64,000 nucleotides of DNA from Pterobdella sp. o SKG-2022. Taxonomy: Eukaryota; Annelida; Clitellata; Hirudinida; Piscicolidae. Below the pieces are notes generated by a model. It was not told the DNA's origin. It saw only the letters and a list, made by a program, of their open reading frames with translations, and did no database searches. Shown here piece after piece: positions 46,401 through 53,500 of the stretch. The DNA is taken from positions 28,677,855 through 28,741,854 of the forward strand of contig OZ038320.1 of assembly GCA_964035795.1 (NCBI GenBank). The letters run 5' to 3'. A program made the translations under genes and the position numbers. Each line of letters begins with the position of its first letter. The stretch's first letter is position 1.

Positions 46401-48253
46401 TAAGGTTTTTCTGACTTGCATGTATTGGCTGGATTTTGTTCCGAATATAATTACTATCCTTTATATCTGGCAGAAATATTCTTAAAAATTTATTTTTTAA
46501 TTTTCAGTGCATTAATAAAAATTTTCATTCGAAAATTAAAAAACCAGGTTTTCAGCATAGTTTTTTTCAAAAACTTTATAATAAAACGTTGAGATGATGT
46601 TGAGTCGAAGTTGAAAGACCACAACTAGACTAAAAAAAATACGAATGATGTTGAAATTTAATAGAATATACTACTCTGAATCTGTACATATCTCCGATTT
46701 AATGCTGATGTGATTTTTATAATGTGATGGTGTGATCTAAAAATGAGCAATTACGCTCTAAAACTTATCTTCTTCTACGCTAGACTGTGCGCTTCGATGT
46801 ACATTCTTTGATTGTACACGTAGATAAAATAAAACAAGAATAGATTTGAATAAAATGAAATTAATTAGATTTTTTAAATTCAGAATTTATTATTCAAATT
46901 GTAGTAAATGTTTTGTCTTTCGAGTTTTGAGCATTTTTATGTGATGCTTTGTAAATTTAAAATAATTTTCTCGAAATATCAATGCTTCAAAAATAAAAAT
47001 ACTTTTTCGTTTATTACTTATGTTATAAATCGAAAAAAGCAAAAAAATTGAGAAACACTTGAAAAATTTTAATTTTGAGAAAAAAATCGATGAAATTCTT
47101 GAGAAGCAGAAACTAAAATTTGAAACTTCACAAACAAAACTCCATTATCTTCTCGAAAAAAACCGAAGCTTAAATAATTGTAAGCATTATTATTTTTTGT
47201 TTTAAAAATTTTTTTGAAAACTTCAAATGGAGCATTTTGATATTATTAAATTTTATATAATCGGCTCAAGGTGATATAAAAAACAAGGCAATTTAATGCA
47301 TTGGCATCATATTTCTGAAGTTATATATATTTTAATATACAAATTATCAATCTTTCATTATATAAGTTATAGAAATTTGAATTTTTAAATTTCAAATAAT
47401 TTCATTTTAAATTTTTGAGTATGTTTTTTAAATTATTAATTTTCTCATTATATTTTCATATATAATTGATTTTTCAAACTAAAACCATTTAAACACGAAA
47501 ATATGAATAATTAAACTTATAACTTTGAGATATTTCATTATGTAAATTCTGTGTTCAGATACATGAGTTATACAAATCTTATTATTCAACTGCAAAAAAA
47601 CTCGTTTTGTTTATATTCTCAATAAAACTGTTTGAAATACGAAAGATACATTTTTCGCTGCAAAAGGAATAAAATAAGAAGTTTATTCTTCATTTTTTTT
47701 CGTGTTTTTAGTTGTTTTTTTGAGCAATGTCTTGTAACACAACAAAAAATTCAAGAACTTCATCTGCGTGAATGCGAAGACAAATGGGCATATAATGATA
47801 GGGCCGCATGAGTGATGGCGTTTATTAATAATCTCTTGATTGAAAACTAAGTTCCCATATTTAAAATAAAGGCAAAAATCAGATAAGTACAACATTATTG
47901 AAACGTGTTCTAATACTCACAGCAGAAGTTAGACTTCCAGACGTTAGTGAGGTTATTATCAGGTTCTTCAATGCCATAGTGGTACAACCCAGTTGCACAA
48001 TATTTGTTCTCAGTCACCCCGTCCCAAATGAACAAACGGTCAAACGAGCAGTATTGGCTGTTTTTTTCCATTGAGAAAAACTTGAATGTGAAGCAAACTT
48101 TTCTTCCTTCTTGCGGCGACCGTGAAGGAGGCAGGAAAATTCTGTTGAAGCATTTGAGGTTGTGTCTGTAGTCAAAGGGGAAGTTGTAGCTGGATACCAC
48201 TCCAGTGGATCCGTAATTGCCGTAGTATGTTCTATTGCAGTTGACGCGGGACT
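13229..48253 (-). CDS. Type I membrane receptor, CUB-LDLa-MAM-MAM-LDLa(x4)-TM-long tail (20 exons, 5' end missing)
   Basis: Twenty exons join in one frame: 47921-48253, 42908-43093, 40794-40922, 37838-37877, 31889-32001, 29863-30327, 27305-27487, 25864-25975, 19039-19306, 18837-18927, 18590-18706, 17657-17785, 16903-17091, 16502-16651, 16206-16412, 15417-15571, 14739-15006, 14354-14389, 13546-14254 and 13229-13478. The total is 4130 nt, or 1375 codons plus a stop. Every junction is GT-AG and phase-compatible. About 844 residues are extracellular (CUB, five LDLa, two MAM), one helix spans 845-869, and about 505 residues are cytoplasmic. LDLa modules bind calcium and ligands, CUB and MAM mediate protein contact, and the tail probably recruits PDZ and possibly SH2 proteins. 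No protease or kinase domain is present. NETO proteins (CUB, LDLa, PDZ tail) and neuropilins (CUB, MAM, PDZ tail) share parts, but I know no family with this order. Start and signal peptide are not established. Confidence 0.87.
13546..14254 (-). CDS. Exon e19: large low-complexity cytoplasmic tail exon
   Basis: Residues 1058-1292. It is predicted disordered: Arg/Thr/Asn-rich at first, then a Met run near 1185-1195 (Glu-Glu-Glu-Met-Val-Met-Met-Met-Met), then a Ser/Asn-rich stretch with poly-Ser and poly-Asn tracts, then a Gln/His/Lys-rich end. There is no recognisable domain. The 709 nt are less AT-rich than the surroundings and fully open. Acceptor tatttcaag; the donor AA|GTGAGG leaves phase 2, immediately before a TGA that would be read if the intron were kept. 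Confidence 0.87.
14354..14389 (-). CDS. Exon e18: 36-nt microexon in the cytoplasmic tail
   Basis: Eleven full codons (1046-1056), reading Asp-His-Met-Asp-Lys-Phe and then Asp-Asn-Ser-Lys-Gln. The acceptor tttttgaacag is good and the donor A|GTAAGA is strong. It is phase 1-1 and a multiple of three, so it can be included or skipped without changing the frame. It lies 99 bp from e19. The call rests on splice sites and phase alone. Confidence 0.7.
14390..14738 (-). other. Intron e17-e18
   Basis: 349 bp, with a C-rich patch near 14580-14620 on the plus strand (accctccccctc). It is G-rich on the transcript strand and about 120 bp downstream of the e17 donor. Confidence 0.7.
14739..15006 (-). CDS. 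Exon e17: cytoplasmic tail with Tyr-Glu-Glu-Pro motif
   Basis: Residues 956-1044. The first codon is an in-frame ATG at 15004-15006. Candidate signalling sites are Asp-Tyr977-Gly-Asp-Phe, Glu-Pro-Tyr1005 and His-Ile-Tyr1018-Glu-Glu-Pro. The last resembles Src-family SH2 targets (pTyr-Glu-Glu-hydrophobic), but phosphorylation is only inferred. Acceptor catgaccag. The donor is CAAG|GTGGTA, or one codon later at 14736 (GTG|GTATAT); both leave phase 1. Confidence 0.83.
15007..15416 (-). other. Intron e16-e17
   Basis: 410 bp of AT-rich sequence with a strong donor (GTAAGA) and no visible embedded element. Confidence 0.75.
15417..15571 (-). CDS. Exon e16: cytoplasmic tail, charged segment
   Basis: Residues 905-955. 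It is hydrophilic, rich in Lys, Gln, Asn, Asp and Glu, has no cysteine, and is predicted to be disordered. Acceptor cacaataaaag, donor GAG|GTAAGA. The phase is 1 in and 0 out. Support comes from the strong donor, the conserved frame on both sides and the continued open reading frame, because no known domain is present. Confidence 0.8.
15572..16205 (-). other. Intron e15-e16
   Basis: 634 bp. The half nearest e15 contains the less AT-rich island with the candidate TATA box. The rest is AT-rich. Confidence 0.75.
15898..15907 (-). promoter_or_regulatory. Possible internal TATA box upstream of the tail exons
   Basis: On the minus strand TATATAAAAG lies inside a less AT-rich island (15840-16020) in the intron between e15 and e16. 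About 25-35 bases downstream is ccacttcatcg, which could serve as an initiator. A transcript from here would contain e16-e20 only, and e17 opens with an in-frame ATG. TATA strings arise often by chance in AT-rich DNA, so only the local composition raises it above background. Confidence 0.2.
16206..16412 (-). CDS. Exon e15: transmembrane helix and juxtamembrane tail
   Basis: Residues 836-903. A charged stalk precedes 25 uncharged, strongly hydrophobic residues (845-869) rich in Ile, Leu and Val. A stop-transfer Ser-Arg-Arg-Arg-Phe-Lys-Arg-Cys follows, so the orientation is type I. The two juxtamembrane cysteines (about 877 and 884) could be palmitoylated. A Pro-Pro-Pro-Ser stretch and Tyr-Asn-Ser-Pro-Glu-Glu lie further in. 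Acceptor gcattacag, donor G|GTAGTG, phase 1-1. Confidence 0.9.
16502..16651 (-). CDS. Exon e14: LDL-receptor class A repeat 5 (membrane-proximal)
   Basis: Residues 786-834. A Gly/Pro linker is followed by cysteines at 793, 800, 806, 813, 819 and 830. The cage is complete: Asp814-Gly, Asp818-Cys, Asn821 and Asp824-Glu825. Acceptor tttaatttgcag, donor CAG|GTTTGT, phase 1-1. It is the last folded module. Only about 14 residues separate its final cysteine from the membrane helix, and the intron to e15 is 89 bp. Confidence 0.9.
16903..17091 (-). CDS. Exon e13: acidic linker and LDL-receptor class A repeat 4
   Basis: Residues 723-784. The first 24 residues are an acidic, Gly/Tyr-rich linker. The LDLa module follows, with cysteines at 747, 754, 760, 767, 773 and 782. 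The cage is Asn768-Gly, Glu772-Cys, Asp775 and Asp778-Glu779, so the first two acidic positions are Asn and Glu rather than Asp. Acceptor aaaaacacag, donor G|GTTCTT (weak), phase 1-1. Confidence 0.88.
17092..17656 (-). other. Intron e12-e13
   Basis: 565 bp. Positions 17400-17570 are less AT-rich (tggctaagcaacacgaagaa, then aagcggctatttgcc) but show no exon with matching phase. Confidence 0.7.
17657..17785 (-). CDS. Exon e12: LDL-receptor class A repeat 3
   Basis: Residues 680-721. The cysteines are at 682, 689, 695, 702, 708 and 717. The calcium cage is Asp703-Gly, Asp707-Cys, Asp710 and Asp713-Glu714. The hydrophobic position before Cys695 is Phe. Acceptor cacacatcag, donor G|GTTAGA (weak, but phase 1 fits both neighbours). 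Confidence 0.9.
17786..18589 (-). other. Intron e11-e12
   Basis: 804 bp. Positions 17970-18200 are less AT-rich (cacgccgacaatgtg, then gctcggctaggcgggtgatg) without a phase-compatible open frame. The content is unknown. Confidence 0.7.
18590..18706 (-). CDS. Exon e11: LDL-receptor class A repeat 2
   Basis: Residues 641-678. The cysteines are at 641, 648, 653, 660, 666 and 675, with the cage Asp665-Cys-Glu-Asp668 and Asp671-Glu672. The first cage residue is Asn661 where Asp is usual. The acceptor is aacttgaaag, a poor polypyrimidine tract. A more obvious-looking CAG seven bases downstream would remove Cys641 and break the frame, so I reject it. Donor A|GTGAGA, phase 1-1. Confidence 0.88.
18837..18927 (-). 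CDS. Exon e10: MAM domain 2, C-terminus
   Basis: Residues 610-639. This is the last MAM strand pair: hydrophobic Ile-Leu-Leu-Glu-Val, then Val-Gly-Val-Asp-Ala-Ile and the closing Cys637. The usual Ala-Leu-Asp-Asp-Ile has become Val-Gly-Val-Asp-Ala-Ile. Cys623 is an extra cysteine. Acceptor aatatggacag, donor A|GTATGTTC, phase 0 in and 1 out. Only 111 bp of intron separates it from e9. Confidence 0.85.
19039..19306 (-). CDS. Exon e9: MAM domain 2, third segment with acidic insert
   Basis: Residues 521-609. It completes Phe-Trp-Tyr-Met and continues with Cys529-Glu-Leu-Lys-Val, the next MAM strand. An insert at about 558-591 is very rich in Asp, Glu, Tyr and Met. The strand Trp-Thr-Tyr-Ala-Gln-Val follows. 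Acceptor cttggcttcag, donor AGG|GTTTGT. The phase is 2 in and 0 out. Cys529 is outside the standard MAM set and may pair with Cys623 in e10. Confidence 0.88.
19307..25863 (-). other. Large intron e8-e9 (about 6.6 kb)
   Basis: Mostly AT-rich. A less AT-rich patch at 20280-20480 includes gctaattaatcttgtcaat, a homeodomain-type core. A plus-strand A-rich stretch lies at 24840-25100, and C-rich near-duplicate blocks at 25700-25805 are G-rich in the transcript. No exon recognised. Confidence 0.65.
25864..25975 (-). CDS. Exon e8: MAM domain 2, second segment
   Basis: Residues 484-519. It reads Gly-Asn-Phe-Val-Tyr-Val, a Ser/Thr loop, Phe-Ile-Ser-Pro-Pro and then Cys516-Phe-Thr-Phe, the usual MAM central strand before Trp-Tyr. 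Acceptor atattccttag, donor TG|GTAAGT. The phase is 1 in and 2 out, so the Trp codon is split across the intron and completed in e9. Confidence 0.88.
25976..27304 (-). other. Intron e7-e8
   Basis: About 1.3 kb, AT-rich, with no element I can support. Confidence 0.7.
27305..27487 (-). CDS. Exon e7: MAM domain 2, N-terminal segment
   Basis: Residues 423-482. It starts with a textbook MAM opening: Leu-Gln-Cys426-Asn-Phe-Glu, then Met-Cys433-Gly-Trp. An aromatic and Lys/Asp-rich stretch follows, and the exon ends in Ile-Asp-Gly. The Asp-His-Thr of MAM1 is replaced here. Acceptor cactttacag, donor A|GTGAGTTT, phase 1-1. MAM2 follows MAM1 with only six residues between Cys419 and Cys426. Confidence 0.9.
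27488..29862 (-). other. Intron e6-e7
   Basis: About 2.4 kb. It contains the SINE at 27721-27905. A mildly less AT-rich spot at 29050-29210 has a short open frame without splice or domain support. Confidence 0.7.
27721..27905 (+). mobile_element. tRNA-derived SINE
   Basis: The head carries RNA polymerase III promoter boxes: an A box (tagctcaatggttgagca) and a B box (gggttcgatcccg). The body ends in a hairpin-forming motif, gcgctttgat then aaaagcgcattataaat, like the 3' tails many animal SINEs share with LINEs. It closes with a short repeat tail (acattttacatttacatttt). The acceptor-stem ends do not pair, so it is not a working tRNA gene. It lies antisense in the intron between e6 and e7. Clear target-site duplications are not visible. 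Only one copy is present, so the element boundary is approximate. Confidence 0.85.
29863..30327 (-). CDS. Exon e6: MAM domain 1, main body and C-terminus
   Basis: Residues 268-421, the longest extracellular exon (465 nt). MAM landmarks in order: Gly-Asn-Tyr-Leu right after the junction, Cys294 in Tyr-Cys-Leu-Arg-Phe-Trp-Tyr, a Leu-Ser-Val-Tyr-Leu strand, Trp-Arg-Leu, and the closing Gly-Val-Ala-Leu-Asp-Asp-Ile-Ser-Ile with Cys419. A basic Lys/Arg-rich loop and a Ser/Phe-rich loop are inserted between strands. Acceptor gacaccgcag, donor A|GTGAGTTC, phase 1-1. The reverse strand is also open over 369 nt, but that frame has no domain match. Confidence 0.92.
30328..31888 (-). other. Intron e5-e6
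   Basis: About 1.6 kb, AT-rich, nothing recognised. Confidence 0.7.
31889..32001 (-). CDS. Exon e5: MAM domain 1, second segment
   Basis: Residues 230-266. It carries the second MAM cysteine (Cys234, followed by Gly), a tryptophan, and the family signature Asp-His-Thr at the end (Val-Asp-His-Thr-Val-Gly). Acceptor tttttgatag, donor AAAG|GTCAGT. The phase is 2 in and 1 out. Confidence 0.88.
32002..37837 (-). other. Large intron e4-e5 (about 5.8 kb)
   Basis: Mostly AT-rich. One patch at 32780-32945 is less AT-rich and has a minus-strand frame open for roughly 50 codons, but it fits no MAM segment and no phase. No repeats recognised. Confidence 0.65.
37838..37877 (-). CDS. Exon e4: 40-nt mini-exon opening MAM domain 1
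   Basis: It encodes residues 217-228 and parts of two junction codons. It contains the diagnostic MAM start, Ile-Ala-Cys223-Asp-Phe. The acceptor ttctttttcaacag and the donor CAG|GTAAAT are both good. Phase 1 in and phase 2 out match e3 and e5 exactly. The exon is isolated: about 2.9 kb of intron lies on its 5' side and 5.8 kb on its 3' side. Without it MAM1 would lose its first cysteine and the reading frame would break. Confidence 0.86.
37878..40793 (-). other. Intron e3-e4
   Basis: About 2.9 kb. It contains the candidate regulatory island at 39230-39720. Otherwise it is AT-rich. Confidence 0.7.
39230..39720. promoter_or_regulatory. Candidate intronic regulatory island (e3-e4 intron)
   Basis: A stretch clearly less AT-rich than the rest of the intron, with no usable open frame. 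It holds an octamer-like atttgcat at about 39313-39320, gttaaccgtgatcacatggc, an atcgatagattaattg cluster at about 39380, and a tight block around 39640-39710 (ggcagcacttgcc, then cctcacctagc). This could be an enhancer, an unrecognised RNA or relic sequence. Confidence 0.2.
40794..40922 (-). CDS. Exon e3: LDL-receptor class A repeat 1
   Basis: Residues 174-215, one complete LDLa module in a symmetrical phase 1-1 exon. The six cysteines are at 175, 182, 188, 195, 201 and 214. The calcium cage is intact: Asp196-Gly, Asp200 before Cys201, Asp203 and Asp206-Glu207. Acceptor ctccaatag, donor G|GTAAGTTTG. It stands alone between the CUB and the first MAM, apart from the four-repeat cluster near the membrane. 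Confidence 0.93.
40923..42907 (-). other. Intron e2-e3
   Basis: About 2 kb. A less AT-rich patch at 42180-42290 includes a short internal repetition (gcaagtgcaagcgcaagc). No exon seen. Confidence 0.7.
42908..43093 (-). CDS. Exon e2: C-terminal third of the CUB domain plus linker
   Basis: Residues 112-172. It completes the CUB fold with the final strands: alternating Phe and Thr, Thr-Asp-Asp at 126-128, then Gly-Phe-x-Ala-Phe-Tyr at 134-139. Asp127 or Asp128 fits the last calcium ligand of cbCUB domains. A Ser/Asn/Pro linker of about 30 residues follows. The acceptor is cacacag. Two in-frame donors exist: TCG|GTGGGT (used here) and CAG|GTCTGT 78 nt earlier, which would end the exon at 42986. 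The longer form is preferred because the extra 78 nt stays open and is clearly less AT-rich than the intron. Confidence 0.8.
43094..47920 (-). other. Large intron e1-e2 (about 4.8 kb)
   Basis: The part next to e2 (43100-43390) is G/T-rich on the plus strand, so C/A-rich in the transcript. Two less AT-rich islands, at 44160-44350 and 44640-44800, have short open frames but no domain match and no need in the CUB sequence, which reads straight from e1 to e2. Confidence 0.65.
47921..48253 (-). CDS. Exon e1: N-terminal two-thirds of a CUB domain
   Basis: Residues 1-110. The CUB pattern is clear: Cys5, a Tyr-Gly-x-x-Gly turn at 10-14, an Asn-Phe-Pro-x-x-Tyr motif at 23-28, Cys34, an aromatic-rich strand at 54-59, Cys68 followed by Asp71, and Trp-Asp-Gly at 76-78 before Cys85. 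Asp71 sits where calcium-binding CUB domains keep an acidic ligand. There are six cysteines (5, 34, 53, 68, 85, 110) instead of the usual four. The acceptor is ttttccgcag and the donor is T|GTGAGTATT. Both ends are phase 1, and the entering codon is xAG. This is the most upstream exon I can support. No signal peptide is in it, so at least one more 5' exon exists. Confidence 0.88.
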
Positions 48254-50417
48254 CTGCGGAAAAATTATACTTTCAATTATTTTTATCAAATAATATTTTT
48301 TTGTGATCAATGATTGTTTCACTTGTTATATTCATCTTTTTTTCACAATTTCAAAACTTTGAATATGTTTTTGAGACTCTTTCTTGGAGACAGTGATGCT
48401 TATGGGTCTTTATTGAAAGGCTTTTTTATTAGGCTTGTTCTAAGAAACACATTAAAAACCCCATTTTAAAAAGTTTTATCTTTATTCGTACTTTATTTAT
48501 GACTGGTTTTTATTGTAAAAACTTTATTTTTTTTTAATAGGATAAAACACATTTAGGCTAATATATCGAATGATAAGAAAAACTAATAAAAAAAAGAAAG
48601 TTATTTTGATGTTATCTGGCCCAGTAATGTAAGTAGAATTTATTCTGAGGCTAAACAAAAAATTATTGCTTTTTCAAAAATTTTTTATTATCCTCTTGAC
48701 CAGAAATATGTAGATAAGCTTTGTCTGGATTGTCGTGATGGGATGTTTTAATCCAGTATGACTCCAAATGATATTTCCATATTGGCAGATTCTTTATTTG
48801 CCTTATGTCTCAAGACAAATAATCAGCTCACTAATTTTACTCCCATGAAATTAATATTTCTTCACAATATTCAAATTGGTAGGATTGCTAGAATGTTCTG
48901 TTGATTCCGATACTTTGATGCATAGAAACATGCCAGAAATATGCTTCTCTTGGTACTCCACAGCTTCATAATCAAACAAAACTCCACCAATCATAAAAGA
49001 GAAAAAAGCAATTAATCACAAAGCTTCAAAGAAACAAACGATAATAACAGTAAAGGCGCTCATGCCTCTTTCAATGTTATTTTCAATATAAACACAGCAA
49101 GTGTTGCTCAACACAAAACTGCATAGCATGTCGTGCTTTATGTCTATGCATAATAATGCCTGAAACAATGAGAAAAACCATAGATATTTTCAGAGGCTTG
49201 ATATCACTTCAGAACACAGCCGAAAAAATCCGCATTATTCTAACGTGTTCAGATTTGAAGAAACGATGTTTAAAATTTTTTTTGAAGTTTTCCAGGAATA
49301 TTCCTTAACGTTTGCATTTCGTGCCAACATGTTGCATCTCATACAAAATTTATAAAGTTGCACTATGCATTAAAATGAGCACACAACAGACCAGTATTGT
49401 CTCGTGGGTGGTATTAATTTTTAAGTTTGAAAAATTACTCCAAATTATTCAATTAATTTCATAAAGATCTTCAAACACTATCATCTCGTTACACCACTGT
49501 AGTTGTCGGTTTATTTTTATACCTAAAAAAGCCTCTTCGTCATTGAGAATAGAAAAATAAATTATGATTATGATGTTTCTGATTTATTTAATTTTTTGAA
49601 GTTTTCAGTTGAACTTGACGAGCAAGCATGTTAAAACAATAGTCAAAAACACACTTCAATTTTCAACACTGCTTCTTTTATTCAATAATCCAGTTAGATG
49701 AAAAATTCAGAAATTCCGTTTAATTCCATACTCTCTTAACAAAGTTCACTAAAGAATTGAGTTATTCAACGCTAGAGAATAATATAAAGCCCTGTGTATC
49801 TTTGTTTGATGTAAAAATTGTCGAAATGACAAACATTTTTTCTGGTGTATTAAAAATGTAAAATCAGTCAGAACTTTTTTAATCAGCAAAAAAATCACTT
49901 TAACTTATATTATCGAATTTATAGATGGAATCATAAAAGATCGATAAATGCAAAAACTAATTTTCAATAAGAAACAGAGTTCTAGAAAGATAAAGAATTG
50001 ATAAGATTTGAGCTCGTTAGGAATACAGTAAATAAAATGAAAAATTTCGATGTTGATCAACTGAAACGCCACTAAAATTCAAAATAAATGAAGATGGTGA
50101 TGGCAGATTGTTTGTTCAATGCTTTTTCATTATTATTTAATGTGTTTGTAACCCTAGGAAACACAGAACAAGTGTAAAAAAAATTAAGAAAAACCTTCGT
50201 TGAACGTTTAAATAAGCAAAACATCAGCTACCAAATCCTTTCATCAAAACTCCGTCTCATTATAAGATTTTTCTCGAAAATATGCATAAAATCAAAAACT
50301 CTGTACATAAAGTGATGTTGATAGGTTCATCAAGGTATTTATGAAGGGTATTCAAGCGGCTCGTTTGCACAAAATCGCTCCAAGATGAGCCAAAATAAAG
50401 AACGCAAAATCGCAAAC

Positions 50418-50514
50418 TGGTCCCGTAGAGAGAAAATGAGAATAAATAGGAAGGCCTTTGAATGATTATGAAAAAATGAATTAATAGAAAAAGAACAATC
50501 CTACTCTTCATCAA
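50418..50514 (-). CDS. Candidate signal-peptide exon (weak)
   Basis: An ATG at 50512-50514 begins Met-Met-Lys-Ser-Arg, followed by about 13 hydrophobic residues (Ile-Val-Leu-Phe-Leu-Leu and on) and then Gln-Arg-Pro. This resembles a signal peptide. The surrounding 200 bp is noticeably less AT-rich than its neighbours. A phase 1 donor, ACCA|GTTTGC, would join to e1 as an AAG lysine codon. Against it: the donor is weak, the frame stays open well beyond it, and no conserved domain is included. The true first exon may lie outside the window. Confidence 0.2.
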
Positions 50515-53500
50515 TCTCCCAGCCCATATCCATCAATTCCACTCCCATTAGAAGTATTATTCGTATAATTGAAATGCTTGAATTCCACAAAATTCTCATA
50601 TTGAATGATTTACAGTGGGAATATCAAGGCATTCTTATGAAATAACGATTTTAAACATGAAACTTATTTTAAATCATTTTTGGTGGTTTTTTACAAAATA
50701 TTGGATTGAATATTCTTGGAAACAATTTTTTTCCATGTTTTTTTATCTGAAATATATTAAATAATAATTAGAATTATTTTTCAGTTTAATCTACGCTGAA
50801 TTCACCAAAAAAGTTGGCTCAAACTTCATTTTTGGTGTCAATAGTGTTGAAACGATTGTTTTTAAAAAACCTTTTTTGAATTTTTCAACATTCAAATTTA
50901 ATAAAAAAAATTTTTCAAAAAACGAAACCAAAAATTTTTGAATGTTTTAGAAGAATAGAACCATTAAAAAATCAATTTCTTCCGAAACGTATCCATACTA
51001 TGAATAAGACACCACGAAGCGACGATTTTGGGTAAAATGGTTAGAAAGGTATTTTTACTCAAATTTCAGCAGATACAACTACCGTCTTTAAAGCCATTGT
51101 GAGTTTCTGAAAAACTGTTTTACTTTTGTTCATTTTTTAAGATATTTCAGCGTGAATATTTTAAGTTTATGATTTCTATAAACTTCATTTTCACGAAAGA
51201 CCACATAAAGATCTGCTTTACGATGCTTTTATTACGCACTTGTAGAAAAACATGCTTTAAAACGCATAATAAAAAACTTATTTTCAAAAACACTTTTATT
51301 TTTTACGCATTCTTTTATAAAATATAGTTCTATTTGTTAAAAATTTAACAACACAGATCCATTAAGCAAAGCACATGCAGAGAACAATATTCACGCTTGA
51401 GCATTTTTCAATGCAGAAATGTTTATTTCTTCATTGGAATTTACATTTTTTCAATAAAAAACTTTTTGTGGCATTAAATTTTAAAATGCACACAATGAGA
51501 CAGCATGAATAAAATGAAGAGGTGTTTAGGGTGTTACATTTTGTTCTTGCTCTCTTGAGCGTTAAGTAAAGGTAGCAAGTTTTTATAAAAGAGATATGTA
51601 TAACTATTTTTGAAGTTTTAATAAAAATAATTTCACCAATGAAAATACTTCATTGGAAAGAGGATGAGAGAATAAGGATTAAAAGGATGGAAGCGATACA
51701 ACATTAACTAAGCTGGCACTAGTCAATCTCTTGAAGAATTTAATTTCAAATATCTAAAAAATATACAGGCCAAAATTCTTCAAACCAAAAATTTAATAAT
51801 TCACATTCTAAATACTTCAAGTTTTATTTTTTCATATAACTACAGATATATTTTGAACATCTATTTATCAGTCCAAATCATCTGAGAAAAAAAGTCCCCA
51901 ACTACAAACCTAAGGCATATTATTTAGTGAAAGAATGTGCTTCAATAATTAATTTTCAAAAATTAATCAAAATTTATTTTTGAAAGAACTGAATAATGAG
52001 AAATATCATTCACTCTGGTAATGTCTTTGTCTCGCCAATCCTTCATTCAACCATCCCCCACCATTTGTCCGCTATATTTAGTGTTGTTTTTCGCAATTTT
52101 ATTTGCTTTATTTTTTAATGTGTTTTTGTGTTTTTTGCTGTTATTCGAAAATCATATTTTTGGGTTTATGTTGAAGCGATTTTTTTTCTATAATTCTTTA
52201 TTAACTTTGGTCCGTATTCAAATATAAATAATTGCTTAATGCATTATATATTTTTTAATATATTCAAAAAAAAATTCAAAATAAATATGTTCATGAAAGT
52301 TGTCTATAAAAAAAAAACCAATTTTTCACATTTTCAATAGCTCTTTTTTTAACTTTTTCCCAAAATATCTCCTGTTTGTGTTCTAATTTTATGTAATGTC
52401 ATCGCATTTTTTTCACTTTTTTTAATATATCCCCATGAAGTTTCTGATTTTTTCATTATAATTCAGAAAGATTATTATGTTTTTTTGATAATGAATGTTT
52501 CTGAAAAAATTTTTTGTTTTAGATTCTTATTCCTTATATTCTCAATAACCTTCAATGAGATTCAATTTTAAAACTCAAACTTCATTAAGTTGTAATGAAA
52601 GAATTTGAACATACATATTATTGCTTTTGGAAAACAAAAATCAATTCCAGGTTTTCCAGCTGCGTTATTATATTTGTTCTTATACTCCATCATTATATGT
52701 ATTAATTTTTTTTTTATCTTTAGTTTGTTATATCAAATATAAGTAGGAAAAAAATTTTTTATCATTAATATCAACCATAATAGTTCAAAGGGTTAATAAG
52801 AATCAAATTTTCTGAAATAAGTAGTTGGGTAATTATTCGTCATTTATTTGCACTCGAAAGCTTGACACAGAAAACGTTCAATGAGGGTACAATTGCATAA
52901 ACTTATTTTCTTTATAGTACAGCTTTTCAAACTTTAAAATCTCACTTTTAAAATGTTTCCAAATTCCGCTTTTAAAAGTATTTTTACTAAAAATTTTGAA
53001 AATGAAAAAATATGGTGTTTTAAAAATTCATCAAAAAAAACTTTATACAAAAGAAAAACTCGAGTAAACGAGGATTGATAAGAAAAGTGAATAATTAAGA
53101 ACAGGCATAATATTTCAATAGAAGTTCTGAGACCACAGTTTTCTGGGGTTTTTTTCATTTTACAGTTTGTTCATTAAATTCAGACTTACATAGAAACTTT
53201 AAATTATATGTCTTCCTTGAAACACAAAAAGTACCCTCCACCAATCAGTTTTATATTTTTTTATTTATTTGTTTTTTCATCAAATATATGCCTGAAAGTT
53301 GGCTTTAAAGCTCATCTATATGATTTTATCTAATTTCAAGTTTATTAGCTAAAAACCTCTAGAAGAAACATCAAAAAGCTAGTTGAAAACTAGTAGCAAA
53401 AACAAACAACACGTAAAAATGGCTGTGATTTTTCTTTTATCCATCTCTTTATTATCATCTTGCCAAAAATTCACGTTAAAATGTCAGTGATGGTGTTTTG

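Noticed and set aside
52021..52227. Plus-strand 68-codon hydrophobic frame
   Set aside because: The Phe/Leu-rich run follows from T-rich DNA; no signal of a real gene around it.
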